NCBI GenBank assembly: GCA_037178855.1
Contig: JASJZC010000004.1
Coordinates: forward strand, 3,100,001 to 3,164,000
Direction of reading: 5' to 3'
Origin: Oscheius sp. JU75
Taxonomy: Eukaryota > Nematoda > Chromadorea > Rhabditida > Rhabditidae
Length of the DNA: 64,000 bases
How positions within the stretch are numbered: the first letter of the stretch is position 1; every line of letters starts with the position of its first letter. This document shows, in pieces, positions 45,579-57,957 of the stretch. The notes beneath the pieces are model-generated. The model saw only the letters and a list, made by a program, of their open reading frames with translations, did not search any database and was not told the DNA's origin. The position numbers and the translations under genes were made by a program.

Positions 45579-47129
45579 TTATATAATATCGTCTTCTGAG
45601 TCATCGTCGTCGACGAGGATGCGCGACTCTAAGAGACTGTAACGGACATCCCGCGACCAGAACTTCCGGTCAAAATTCACACCATCTCCGAGGCTGAAAT
45701 TCGTGTTGATTGACAGCAGCCATCTGTGCGAGAGGCTGAGGAGGAAGATGTGTTCGTGCAAACCATCGGGTGATAGGACGACTTCAGATTAAACACACTG
45801 CCCGAGCCGTAGCTGAAAACGATCCTTGGTTTTTGAGGCTTCTCTCGGGCTGTGAGTTTTCGAAACGAGGCAACAGGCAAGCCGAAACCCTTTTGATTGG
45901 AGAGAATCGATCATGCTTGTAAGGGAAACAGAGGAATGAAGGCCAAAGCAGACGGGATAAAAACCTACCTCGAATAAATGGGCAAAAACCAGAGCTTGGG
46001 ATTTGTTCCGAAAATTTCTCTGTAGTTGTCACGCATTCCGTGGTTAAAAGCATTCTTGTCGCTCTGTCCTCCTTCAAGTATGGGGGCGCGGAATGATTCG
46101 ACAGTTGATCTGTTCTTGGCAGTCAGATAAAGATGGTAGAAGAAGAGACAAGAAAGCGAAATGGCGAACATTCCGGAGATGAAAATCATGAAAATGAGAT
46201 GGAATTGACCAGCCTGAAAATAATCTTGCACAAAGACATTGACAACTTACTTTGAACGCTCCTCCAAACTGCCGCCAGAAAAGAATAAAGTATGGCAGAT
46301 CTGTGAAAAATACGTAAGCACAGAATAGTAAACCGTATCTAAATTAGAGCTCATACAAACATTCACCAGTAACCTTACCCCAAAAATAGCAAAAAGAACT
46401 TGTAGTTGTGCCAATTGACGCAAGTGTTTACCCAGGGACAGTGGTGGTCGAACTTTCTATAAAATGGTAAATGGGAAATAACTTGGCGGGTAAATAGGGA
46501 AAAAAAACTTACAATACGCATTGACCGCATATTGAACAATGATGGGCACGATCCGGTTTAATGCATTGGCACTTCTCGCAGTAGCGTATTGCTGAAACAG
46601 TATTTGGCTTTTATTCAAGTGAGAAATTACAGACCTCCATCAAAGGTCCTTGTCCTCAAACTCAGTTGATTTTGTTCTGCGAACCGCTGCAAGATTGCGT
46701 CGCAGAGTTTGTGATCGTCTTTTGCTGCCATAAGTTCTTCCATTACTTCGGTGTTTACGAAATACTAGAAATAATTTTGAATGTTGTTTCAGCTAATAAA
46801 CTAACTGCATCTGGAGGTTTGTGAAGTGGTGCGAAGATCGTTTTGAAATAGGCCCAGAGAAACATGATCAAGAAGACGTGAAAAAAGAAGAGATATAAAA
46901 CCCGTTGAATCTGGTTTTCTAGTGTATCTAGAGCGATTTTTATAATGATTAGAAAACAAAACTAACTGAAACATAGTTGGTAAACATACGCGTAGTATCC
47001 CCAAGTTACGGCGACAGTCAGCAACAGAACTGGAAACCATCGAACTGCCTGAAACAATCAGAATATTGCTAGAACAAACGGATGACTCACCTCAACGCAA
47101 CAGTTTAGACACTTCCGACATCCCCCCAT
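45579..47129 (-). CDS. DHHC-type protein S-palmitoyltransferase (ZDHHC2/15/20-like)
   Basis: This membrane enzyme attaches palmitate to cysteines of target proteins in Golgi or plasma membrane. The protein begins [20 protein letters not shown] with TM1-TM2 ([40 protein letters not shown]). The cysteine-rich domain [20 protein letters not shown] then [17 protein letters not shown] contains the catalytic DHHC. TM3-TM4 follow ([40 protein letters not shown]), then TTxE-like [12 protein letters not shown] and a C-terminal [20 protein letters not shown], the SSLGDG motif of ZDHHC2/15/20. It ends in an acidic [10 protein letters not shown]. The intron before the last exon (about 45690-45968) is longer than usual. 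ATG lies about 20 bases after a tttcag acceptor. Family firm; orthologue not resolved. Confidence 0.93.
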
Positions 47130-47995
47130 CAAATTCGATCAGTCTTTCGTCTGAAAATACTATTATTAAGTAAAAAGTTTATAGAAAAAAAAGTATTAAA
47201 AGAACGTAAATGAAAAGTTAATGAATTGATACGCTGTGAGCTACTTTCTGCGGGACGTTGCATCGAAAACATTTCAATGAGACAGTACAAATACGCATGT
47301 TCCTTTAACGTTTAAACATGAGCTAGCGGAACAATATAAAAAGAAAGATTCTATTGATGAACGAGAAGAAAACATGACATAAAAACGAATTACAACACAA
47401 AAACTTTGGTAATACTTAGGCAGGTGGCCCGTTCATTTAAACGACTTTTCGCGCGCTTTCTCTTTTGGCGGGTTTTTGAATTTTCTTAACCGTTTTTGAT
47501 ATACCCCTCTGTTCTTCATCATTTTTGTTGAAATCTTTTTCGTTTCCCACTACTTTTTCTGCTCCAGAGTTTTCTTAGTCGTCCTTTAAGTTGGCTGAAC
47601 GAAGAAAGAATCCAATCTATTTTTCCACCTGCCTCAAAATAAAGTGCTTTTTTATGATTCTTTTCAAGTTAATCTGTTGCTTACTCTATTTTGCCTTAAA
47701 ACAATATTTTGGAGGGAAAAAACGTCAGATCCCGGCAGAAAAGGATGAAGAACAACGAGGAATATCAAAATCGTGAAGAAAGTTCAAAAATCCGCCAAAA
47801 GAAAAAAACGCGCGAAAACGTCTTTGAATTTGAACGGTAAAGGCCACTTGCCAAAGTATTACCGCCAGCTGTTCTGGTCGTCTTGCTGAGCAGCTTCATG
47901 TTATGCCTTGCGTTCCATGAAACTTGCCAGTTGCACTACGCAATATCACTTCTCCTCGTACTTTACCGTTCGAATGTTGATTTCTTTTTCAGCTG
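47130..47995. other. Divergent intergenic region, DHHC gene to RAD9
   Basis: About 870 bp with both promoters. A 61-codon plus frame (47591-47776) includes a hydrophobic stretch but no sign of expression. The region ends in the ctttttcag acceptor three bases before the RAD9 ATG. Confidence 0.4.
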
Positions 47996-49712
47996 ATGCC
48001 GTCGGCCAGAATATTTGCTGAGGATCCATCATTTAATCCCAATGAGACACATGTCGAGCACAAAGGAGCTTATTATATGCTCCATTCCAATATCAGAGGT
48101 ATGCTGGAACTATATTTGTCAATCTCTATTTCAGTTATATCGCGAGCCATCCAATCTTTAGCAAAACTCGGTTCCGATCTATACCTCGAGCCAACAACGA
48201 GAGGACTGGCTCTAAAATCGTTCAACAAGACAAAGAGTGCCTATGGAATATTCCTTTTTGACAACGACTTCTTCTCCGAAGTCGACTCTTCGGCACTCTT
48301 AAATATGACAACGTCAACCGCTCTTTGTCGAATATCAATGAAGGTACGAATCTTTTACTTCTATTTATGTAATCGTTTCAGTGTGCGATGTCAATCTTCA
48401 AAGGAATTCAGTTGATAGAAAACAGTTTCATGTCATTCAAAATATGGATAGAGCCTAAAGCCGACACAATCACTGTTGAAATCGTGCATAATGGTGGTAA
48501 GCGTTGTTCATATTTGTGTTGTGATATTTCTAATTCAGACATAGCACGAGAACTCGAAATCCCCGTCATGGAGAGCCGTGCACCTTTCAAAACGAATGTA
48601 GACAAATCCAACTTGGTCAATGTGACGGTTTTGTCAGCTGCGTTAGTCTTTTTATAACTTTCCACAAAGAAATTTTCAGAGAGCTATTGAACATTATGAA
48701 CATGATGAAGGGACAAGGCGAAGATCTGATAGTGTCTGTCAAAAATGATGATGAAATCGTGCTCAAAAACTTCTTTCCAAAGGATGACTCGTCTCAGAAC
48801 GCTCGTCTGGTTAAAACTGAAGCACACATCAAAGTGCGTCCAAACTCTGTCCACAACATTGAGAATCCTTGCGAGCTTGCGTTTGCTATAAAGGATCTTG
48901 TTGCTGCTGTCAGTTACGCTGCTCAAAACGATTTGCCTGTTAGTTGGTATTTTGACCAGGCGGGAAAGTAAGTGTGCTTTCGATTTATTGGATCAAATAA
49001 GTTTTAGACCTCTAGTTGTTGCATTAGAACAGGACCTTCATCATACGGCCGAGTTCATTATTGCAACGTTCGAATCCACAGTCGATGAAGACGACGAGAC
49101 AATTCAAATGGAAGTAAGAACGATTCGTCCCAGTCAGAACAAGTAAATTCTCTTTAGTCGCAAGCTACGAACATCATTTTAGAAGCGCTTCTGTCCGAAA
49201 ATCTACACAGCCATCCGAACGAAGTGTCGCCGAGACAAAGATTATTGTTCGAAACGAGCTGACGAGTACAATGTGGAGAGCTCCAATGGGTGAAAATGGT
49301 TTTTTTCTTCTTTACCAACATAAAGCTTGCAGGAAATGACCAACCTCCGGGTGAGAATGACATCTTTCCAACGCCAGAAGCCAGCGCGGTAATAGTTGCT
49401 GAACCGGAGACTCGCGTTCCAGATGAGGGACCTTTGAGCTTGGACGAACAATATGAGGACCCCGAGCCACTTCACAATGATTATATGGAAGATATCAACG
49501 CAGCTGCGGTTCGAGAAAAAAGAGAGGATCCAGATGAAGGCGTCTTCAGAGAACCAGCACCCAAAAAGAATAAAGACAGAGAGGTGAGGCTTTTTGTATT
49601 TCGAGTCACTCAGAAAGTTCAGTTCCGCCGCTTCTTTCTTAACTATGATCAAGCTACACAACAGCCGACACAAAACTTGAACGTCTCTGCATTGGCATAT
49701 GATAGCGATTAG
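47996..49712 (+). CDS. RAD9: RAD9 checkpoint clamp subunit (9-1-1 complex)
   Basis: RAD9 forms the PCNA-like 9-1-1 clamp with RAD1 and HUS1 that signals DNA damage in the nucleus. The PCNA-like core (residues about 1-280) includes VISRAIQSLAKLGSDLYLEP, TRGLALKSFNKTKSAYGIFL, ALCRISMKCAMSIFKGIQLI, IWIEPKADTITVEIVHNGD, VTVLSAAELLNIMNMMKGQG, CELAFAIKDLVAAVSYAAQN and GKPLVVALEQDLHHTAEFII, matching RAD9 strand-helix repeats and the late-core PLVL-like motif. The C-terminal tail is acidic and disordered (ETRVPDEGPLSLDEQYEDPE), where checkpoint phosphorylation sites usually lie. The ATG follows a ctttttcag acceptor by three bases, a probable trans-splice site. C. elegans name hpr-9. The stop lies 90 bp from the stop of the convergent SWEET gene. 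Confidence 0.92.
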
Positions 49713-49802
49713 AGGTTTTTCTTACGGGTAAACTTTAAATAAATTATGACTGTACATTTACAAGACTGAATATCAGCCAAATGTTAGTATAAAAAAAGGC
49801 AT

Positions 49803-51299
49803 TCAATCGCTGTCGACCTCGCTATTGTTTGAAGGAAGCGGGCTGAACTTTTTTGTACTCCCAGATCTCGGGTAGATGATGAAAAGACTGAGTTGCACAG
49901 CGCTGATAGCCGTCGCAATATAATTCGGCATCTGAAGGAAGAATAGAATGATGGGAGAAAGTAGTTACTCTGATAACGTAGTCGTCGATGATGATACCGT
50001 AGAGGAGCCATTGGGCAGAGACTAGGAAATTTGCGATACATAGGGGAAGTGGCATGGATTCGGTGGATTTTGATCTGATAACCTACAAAAAAGGGATATA
50101 TAGATTCAAACAGCTTACTTCGCCGACAGAACTGAGTGGAGCAGAAATTGTAGCAATGTTGAGAAAAATGCAGATAGCTCCGAGAATTTCCAGAATTTTG
50201 GCATGCCTGAAGTCACTGTAGTTGCAACAGTAGATCATCAAGAGTATGATGAGAATTTCGGCCAGGACAATCTTTCGCACGAAGCTGACATGGGTCTGCA
50301 ACAAAAGTGTAAGTTTTGTCTTCACAAGTTTGTTCGGATGTAAAATTAGCATAAACACTACTTGGATATCTGTCCTCATCATTTCTCCCGTTGGGGCTCG
50401 TGACAGGTAGAGTGTTCTGGTCAAGCTACCGAAGCTACGTTCTCCCGGAGACGCATCTCCCAAACTGACTTGATTTGAGTAATTGCTGTCACAAAGTATC
50501 TGTGACATTGGCAATCAGACACAGAGGGAGACTTTTGGACATTTTGAACTAGATATCCAAGTAGAGCTTATGCTAATTTTGCATTCGAATGCTTTTGATT
50601 CAATAGTTTCAGAAAAAAACTTGACCAACTATCAAAAAAGAAGGTCGATAACTTTTTCGCACTGTTGCCCCGATTGGAAAGTGTTTTACACAGACACGTG
50701 CGTGTAAGCGCGTTCAAAAAAAGTAGACAAAGGACAGTATCCGCCGTACCAGGTGGAACTCTCTGTCCTTGAACAGCGCCAGCTCAAGCCCCTTCGAATT
50801 GGTCGTTAGATAGAGAGACGAAATTTCAAATAAAACCTACTCTGCTTCTCATCATGCTGTAGTAATACGAGAGATAGGCCGTTTGAAGACTGAAATCGGA
50901 CGTAAGTAACTTTATTCAGAGCATTTTTTGAATAAAGTTACGGGATAACTTTTCAGACTTTTTTTTGTATGCATTCTTATACCGAAGTACAAGAATTTGT
51001 ACCTGAAACCAACGACATTGCAGAAAATCACGACGTTGTCTTCCTTGGCGAGCCCATATTGAAGCCAAAATGCGCAGCTGACAAAAGCGACAAGAAACTG
51101 AAGAAAATTATATACAGGGCGTTACCAAGAATAACATTACCGGAGCTCCCGGTGTCGTGTCACTTGTTCCCAACTGCCGTATACGTTGACAAATCGAGAG
51201 TCCGCAGAGAAAAAGTCCAAATGTCGATACTAGCGCAGAAATGCTGAGATATGGTAGAATTACCCGAGCCACATTGAATCCGACGTACTCATAGTTCAT
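49803..51299 (-). CDS. swt: SWEET-family sugar transporter (SLC50)
   Basis: SWEETs are seven-helix membrane uniporters for mono- or disaccharides with two MtN3/PQ-loop triple-helix bundles. TM1: ILPYLSISALVSTFGLFLCG, then LSICQRIRQLGTSDTTPGAP, matching the conserved G-x-T-x2-x-x-PF loop of the first MtN3 repeat. TM2: FLVAFVSCAFWLQYGLAKED, with VVIFCNVVG starting TM3 and a short exon SLQTAYLSYYYSMMRSR. The second half has RKIVLAEILIILLMIYCCNY, ILGAICIFLNIATISAPLSS and MPLPLCIANFLVSAQWLLYG, the second MtN3 repeat, then IIIDDYVI and a cytosolic tail ending SEVDSD. ATG at 51299 follows attttcag by four bases. The intron near 50297-50845 is unusually long (about 550 bp) and carries a dispersed repeat. 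Orthologue among nematode swt genes not resolved. Confidence 0.92.
50376..50580. repeat. Dispersed repeat copy A, in a SWEET intron
   Basis: About 205 bp similar, in the same orientation, to 55030-55245. Shared blocks: ccgttggggctcgtgaca, gatgcatctcc-aaactgactt (with one change), gtaactgctgtcaca-like and tttgg-cattttgaactagat. It lies in the long SWEET intron, indicating insertion of a mobile or dispersed element. Confidence 0.75.
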
Positions 51300-52391
51300 G
51301 GTCCTGAAAATTGGGCGACTCGTGAAGTTGCATGAACCAAATCAAAGGTACGGAATGACAACGACGCAAAATGTAGTCGAAAGAATGAGCAAAAGGGATA
51401 AGCAAAGCCGGTTGCTATGGCTAATCGGGATAACATTGGTCCAAAAACATATCGTCTCGACCAAATAGAAAAGGATTTGTATAAAAAGACTGCCCGTGAT
51501 CGCCACGTGGTTTTATTATCGCCATCGGGCGGGAAAGCTTCACTTTTGTTCCTATATCTGTATTTTTGATATTATTTCCCAAATGTCGTACCAATCATTG
51601 CGGAAACAAATGCAATAAATACTGGCGCTGAGAGCAATAAGCTGTTTTAAGTTTACAGAGCAAAGCAATTCAAGTGTGAAAAATCAAACTGCTGACTGCT
51701 AGTGAGTCAGCAACAATCGGTTTTCCAAATTTCTGCCTTTGAATTTCGCGCGTTTGCAAAGACACTTAGAGAAAACTCAGATAGAGAGCAAAGCAAGCTG
51801 GCAGCCAAACAAAAAGGACCTGGGTCAGCGACAGGCGGTCATTTGGCAAACCAACAACAACGGGAAGGTTTGCCAGAGGAAGAAGGTTGTGTCTCTTCCC
51901 TTTTCCAGTTCACGTACGTGTTAGCCAACTCATACCGGTCAAAGATTAGCCACTGAATGGTTGTTGTTGACTGTGATCGAACTCTCGGCAATATACGTAG
52001 GGGGTGAGAGCAAGTGGCAAATAAACATGGAAAGAGGCTCTCTGGTTTCGTTGAACACCTTTGTAGAGGAAAACAAGTTATCAGTTTGGATTTCCCAGAA
52101 ATCTTTTCGAAACGTTGTCGATTAACATTCATTTTGTGTCTCTCTTTCAGACCGAGAACCGAATAAAGTGCCCGCGAACAAAAACTCATTGAGGATAACA
52201 GGAACTGGTGGTACATACAAGAAGCAGTGAATACGGTCGAGCTAAATAGTCACCTAGAATAGAACAGACATAAATAGTAATCGGGATGGCTAGCGACCGG
52301 GATTGAACTACAACCGGGACGGGAAGACTGGAGTTGGGGAAGAGCTATGAGACGGGGAAGCTAGAATATATACAGGGAATAGGTCTTATGG
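51300..52391. other. Intergenic region, MEIOC 3' end to SWEET 5' end
   Basis: About 1.1 kb, both neighbours minus strand. Short overlapping frames (51702-51956 plus, 51839-52216 minus) show no domain. Probably MEIOC 3' UTR and SWEET promoter. Confidence 0.4.
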
Positions 52392-54633
<2,242 letters not shown>

Positions 54634-55510
54634 AGTCGTGGGGCCCATGACAAGGGCTTCTGCCCGCTCGCCGCCCAGTCGACCGGCCATTTGCAGGACG
54701 AAAGAGGGAGGAGCGTGCCAGCCGTGCCAGGCTTGCACTGCCCGCCGCACCAGGCCGGGGTCCACGTGTTTCCCGCGCGGACGCGTCATCATCCCTTCTC
54801 TCCCGGCGGTCAATAGCCCCCCAAAAACTCGGGAAAACCCGGCGCCGAGTGGCGCAAAGACTGGCCTTTGAACTCCAACAGCTGATCTGCGTGATCACAT
54901 TCCGCTGGGAGAGGTTTCATTTAGATTAGACGGTCCACGAGCCTTTTGTTCTACCTCTTTCTTTCTAGTAGATGGCACTTGTAAGCTGTTTCTTGCCAAA
55001 TCCGATAGTACCCTTTTTGAAATACAAATTTGTCTGATGCACCGTTGGGGCTCGTGACAAGTAGACAATGTTTTAGTCGGGATACCGTGGCAGAAGCAAC
55101 GTTCTTCCAAAGATGCATCTCCAAAACTGACTTGGTTTGGCTTGACTTGCAAAGAGTAACTGCTGTCACATAGTAGCCGACAAATTGACAATTAGCGCTT
55201 CAGTCACACACACACACACACTTTTGGGCATTTTGAACTAGATCACCGAAAAACAGATTTCATGACAAAATTTAATTATACGCAACGAAACAAAAGCCAA
55301 CCACAAACCTAAAAAATCTATAATGTAACAGATCTATCTGACACAAAACACGCTCTCGGGCGGTGGTCCATTGCGTTCCGCGTGATTTTTGGCCGAATAA
55401 CAACAAGTAGAGGAGCAGTCAACAAATGGGCGGAGTTGGAGGGAGGTCAGGCGACGACGACGATGACAACGAGAGGGCGCGGGAACGAGAGGGGTGGAGC
55501 CTGGTACCGA
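54634..55510. other. Region between MRPS9 3' end and MEIOC 5' end
   Basis: About 880 bp. 54634-54850 is GC-rich and open on several frames, so it may be MEIOC 5' leader or additional N-terminal coding sequence. The rest holds dispersed repeat copy B (55030-55245) and the CA tract within it. Confidence 0.4.
55030..55245. repeat. Dispersed repeat copy B with CA microsatellite
   Basis: Related to 50376-50580 (see that entry for shared blocks). Copy B contains an uninterrupted (CA) tract at about 55205-55221 absent from copy A, where the same position reads cacagagggagac. Divergence between copies looks substantial, so neither is a recent insertion. Confidence 0.75.
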
Positions 55511-57617
55511 CTAGCGGCGTTTCCTGCAAAAAGAACGTGAAATAGCGTAATCTATCGCCGAATCAGGGGACGAACAAAATGCATAATCTGACAGAGAATT
55601 TAAGATAACGGATGAATAGTTCATGAAGAAAAACATACCAGATCCATTTGGAACGAGCTCCGGGCTGGTTGACCTTGCTGCGTTCTTTCTTGCGAGGATC
55701 CAGCGTTAGCAGACCGGCTGAAATTAAATATATTTAAGCTTAACGACACACTTTACTAGTTATGACTCAGTTTGACCCATGTACGTTCAAAAGCCCGCCT
55801 CAAATAAACATACTTGTAAATACAAAGTACCGGTACACGGACTGAATGAATTCCTCTCACGCTGTGTCAAAAAACAACATCAACAATAGGCGCGTGCGAG
55901 AGCAGATAGTCCTATGTCAATAGTCAACAGACACCGGAAGTGCGGTCAAGACAGAAGTCAAAGCCGAACAGTGAGTGTCTAGCATGGCATACGGAAAGTA
56001 AGCTACGTCTCATTACCTAACAGTCGTTTTTCCATTTCTGGTTGTGAAAAAGAGCTTCTTCTTTTAAAATGTCAGTACTCCCTTCGAGACTCCCAGCAGA
56101 TTAACCTCTTTTTTTATAGCGAAAGAAAAAAGATTTGCGGAAAGAATTACACCAATCCCTCCGCTGTTGCTGGCATTATAGCTTTTTTTTTCGAGACGGG
56201 GGGCATTAAGAGTCGCTCATGGGAGTCTAGCAAAAAGAAAAAAACGGGGCCATCTGCATCTTATCGCGGCGCTGTAATTTTGCAAAGAGGTTTTTTTTTT
56301 TAAAGAACCTAGTCTTAGGGGCTCCATCGTTTCTGGAAAGAGAGCAGCTATACACAGAGCAGTGCCATGTCGAACAGCCCTCGGAAGAGCGGTGGCTCCT
56401 CCGGCACCTGTTGACGTCGCTTTGACATCAACTCGACCGAACAGCTTTGAGACAATCATCGGAGCAAGAAGAATTTCTCTGTAACATTTATTGAAGGACA
56501 ATGAAAAAGGCAAAACCTGGCTATAAGATGTCTGAACTCGTGAAGAGATTGTCCGTTGATGTCGAATTTGCCAAGACCAGCATCGGTTACGCTCACCTCG
56601 GCCGTTGTTGCCTTGCAGTGAGTTCGAACGTGAGCCGTACGACGATTCGTCTCGACGTCGATCTGGACTTCGGGAATGCGAGGTCCAAAGAGCTTCGAAT
56701 CGGTCGAAGAGGCCAGCGGCATTCTGAAATTAATCGAATGAACTGATGTTATTGGAGCAGTAAAATTACCTGTAGTCATTGATGAAATCCGTTTCGATCG
56801 AGCTCGATGGAAGGCTGGCCAAATGATCGAAAGCCATGACCAGTTGGGTGTACATTTCCGTAGAGAACTTCTCACCCAATTTCTTCTTCATTTTCTCTTC
56901 ACTCAGCCACTGTGTTCCGCTAGTATTGCTATAAATGTATTGAACTTTTTCCTTATGACCCAAATTACAATTGTTGTAAATCCGCATCAGTCCTCTTCGA
57001 AGAGAATATCCTTTCAGCATGGAACCTATTTACGGCAGCTGTTTTGACTCCAATATCCTGAAAATGATGTGAATGGATGAAAAGCAGTAAAATTCACGGA
57101 TAGAAGTGAATAGAAGTTAGGCGAGAGAGTAAAGAATCGACTTCCAACAGGACGACCCTCGTCGTCGAATGTGAACCGATGGAAACGAGGCAAAATTTCA
57201 TCTGGTGGTCGCATAACTGGCCGGGCGCGAGGATCAGACAATCCGGAAGGGAACAGATACTGAATGGCTCTAAAATATTACTTTTCAAGAGATAAATGAT
57301 GGAACAAACTCGTCGATATCCTTCTGGGTCAATGTATTCGGATCGAGCGACATCATATTGGCAAGGTGGCGTCTGCCCAGTTCGAAATCAGCCCTAGAAA
57401 GAATGAGCTTTAGTAAAAAGAGGAAAACCTACCGTTCTCTATTCATCATAGCCACATGTTCCCTACTCTGTCGAAGATACGTCTCCAGCGCCTTTCCAAT
57501 CTTTTTCAGTTTCTTATCCTGGGACATCTCGGCGGATTGTTCAGAAGAGGCAGCAACAGCCTGTACTTCGGCAGAGAAGAAACGGAACGATCCTCCTCGA
57601 AGAACCCTTGTGATCAT
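55511..57617 (-). CDS. MRPS9: Mitochondrial small-subunit ribosomal protein uS9m (MRPS9)
   Basis: The N-terminal exon ([20 protein letters not shown]) looks like a mitochondrial presequence. The animal-specific middle region contains [60 protein letters not shown] and [20 protein letters not shown], all typical of metazoan MRPS9. The S9 fold includes [20 protein letters not shown] and [20 protein letters not shown], then [28 protein letters not shown] and a terminal KRR, the invariant S9 tail that reaches the P-site tRNA. About nine exons; ATG follows a gcgtttag acceptor directly. Intron sizes here are larger than average (up to about 560 nt before the LLTLDPR exon). Downstream of the RhoGAP gene by 340 bp on the same strand. 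Confidence 0.92.
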
Positions 57618-57957
57618 CTAAACGCTCGAATGAGCAAACTTCAGACTTTTTGAAAGATATGAGAGTTGCACGAAAACACTGAGTTGTTCGGTGAGAGAAA
57701 AACATTAAAACTGTTTATAACAGCGCGAAGGCACATATAAACTGTTGGAGGCAGATCACAAATGAAGTAGGACAGAAAAGTGGAAAGGCACCGGAACGCT
57801 AAAAAATATTATACTGATATAGAGAGCTTTGGGATGACAAAAAGTTATTATGGTTGTTTGTTGTTCGAAAACTCGTAGCTACCAGTATGTGTGGTGGGTA
57901 GAAATGCTTTGGAAAATGCTAAAAATGCACGAGCGATAGAATATAATACAGGAGATA
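57618..57957. other. Spacer between RhoGAP and MRPS9 genes
   Basis: 340 bp between same-strand genes, ending in a gtttag acceptor immediately before the MRPS9 ATG. It may be an operon spacer, though longer than the two clearer ones in this window. Nothing else seen. Confidence 0.4.

Noticed and set aside
45784-46077. Minus-strand frames in the last large intron of the DHHC gene as coding.
   Set aside because: Skipping this interval joins the conserved LPIYSSLGDG motif exactly; including it breaks the family alignment.
54634-54813. Extension of the MEIOC-like protein upstream to Met codons at up to 54813.
   Set aside because: The GC-rich stretch is open in several frames and nothing in it resembles the family; kept the shorter start but the longer is possible.
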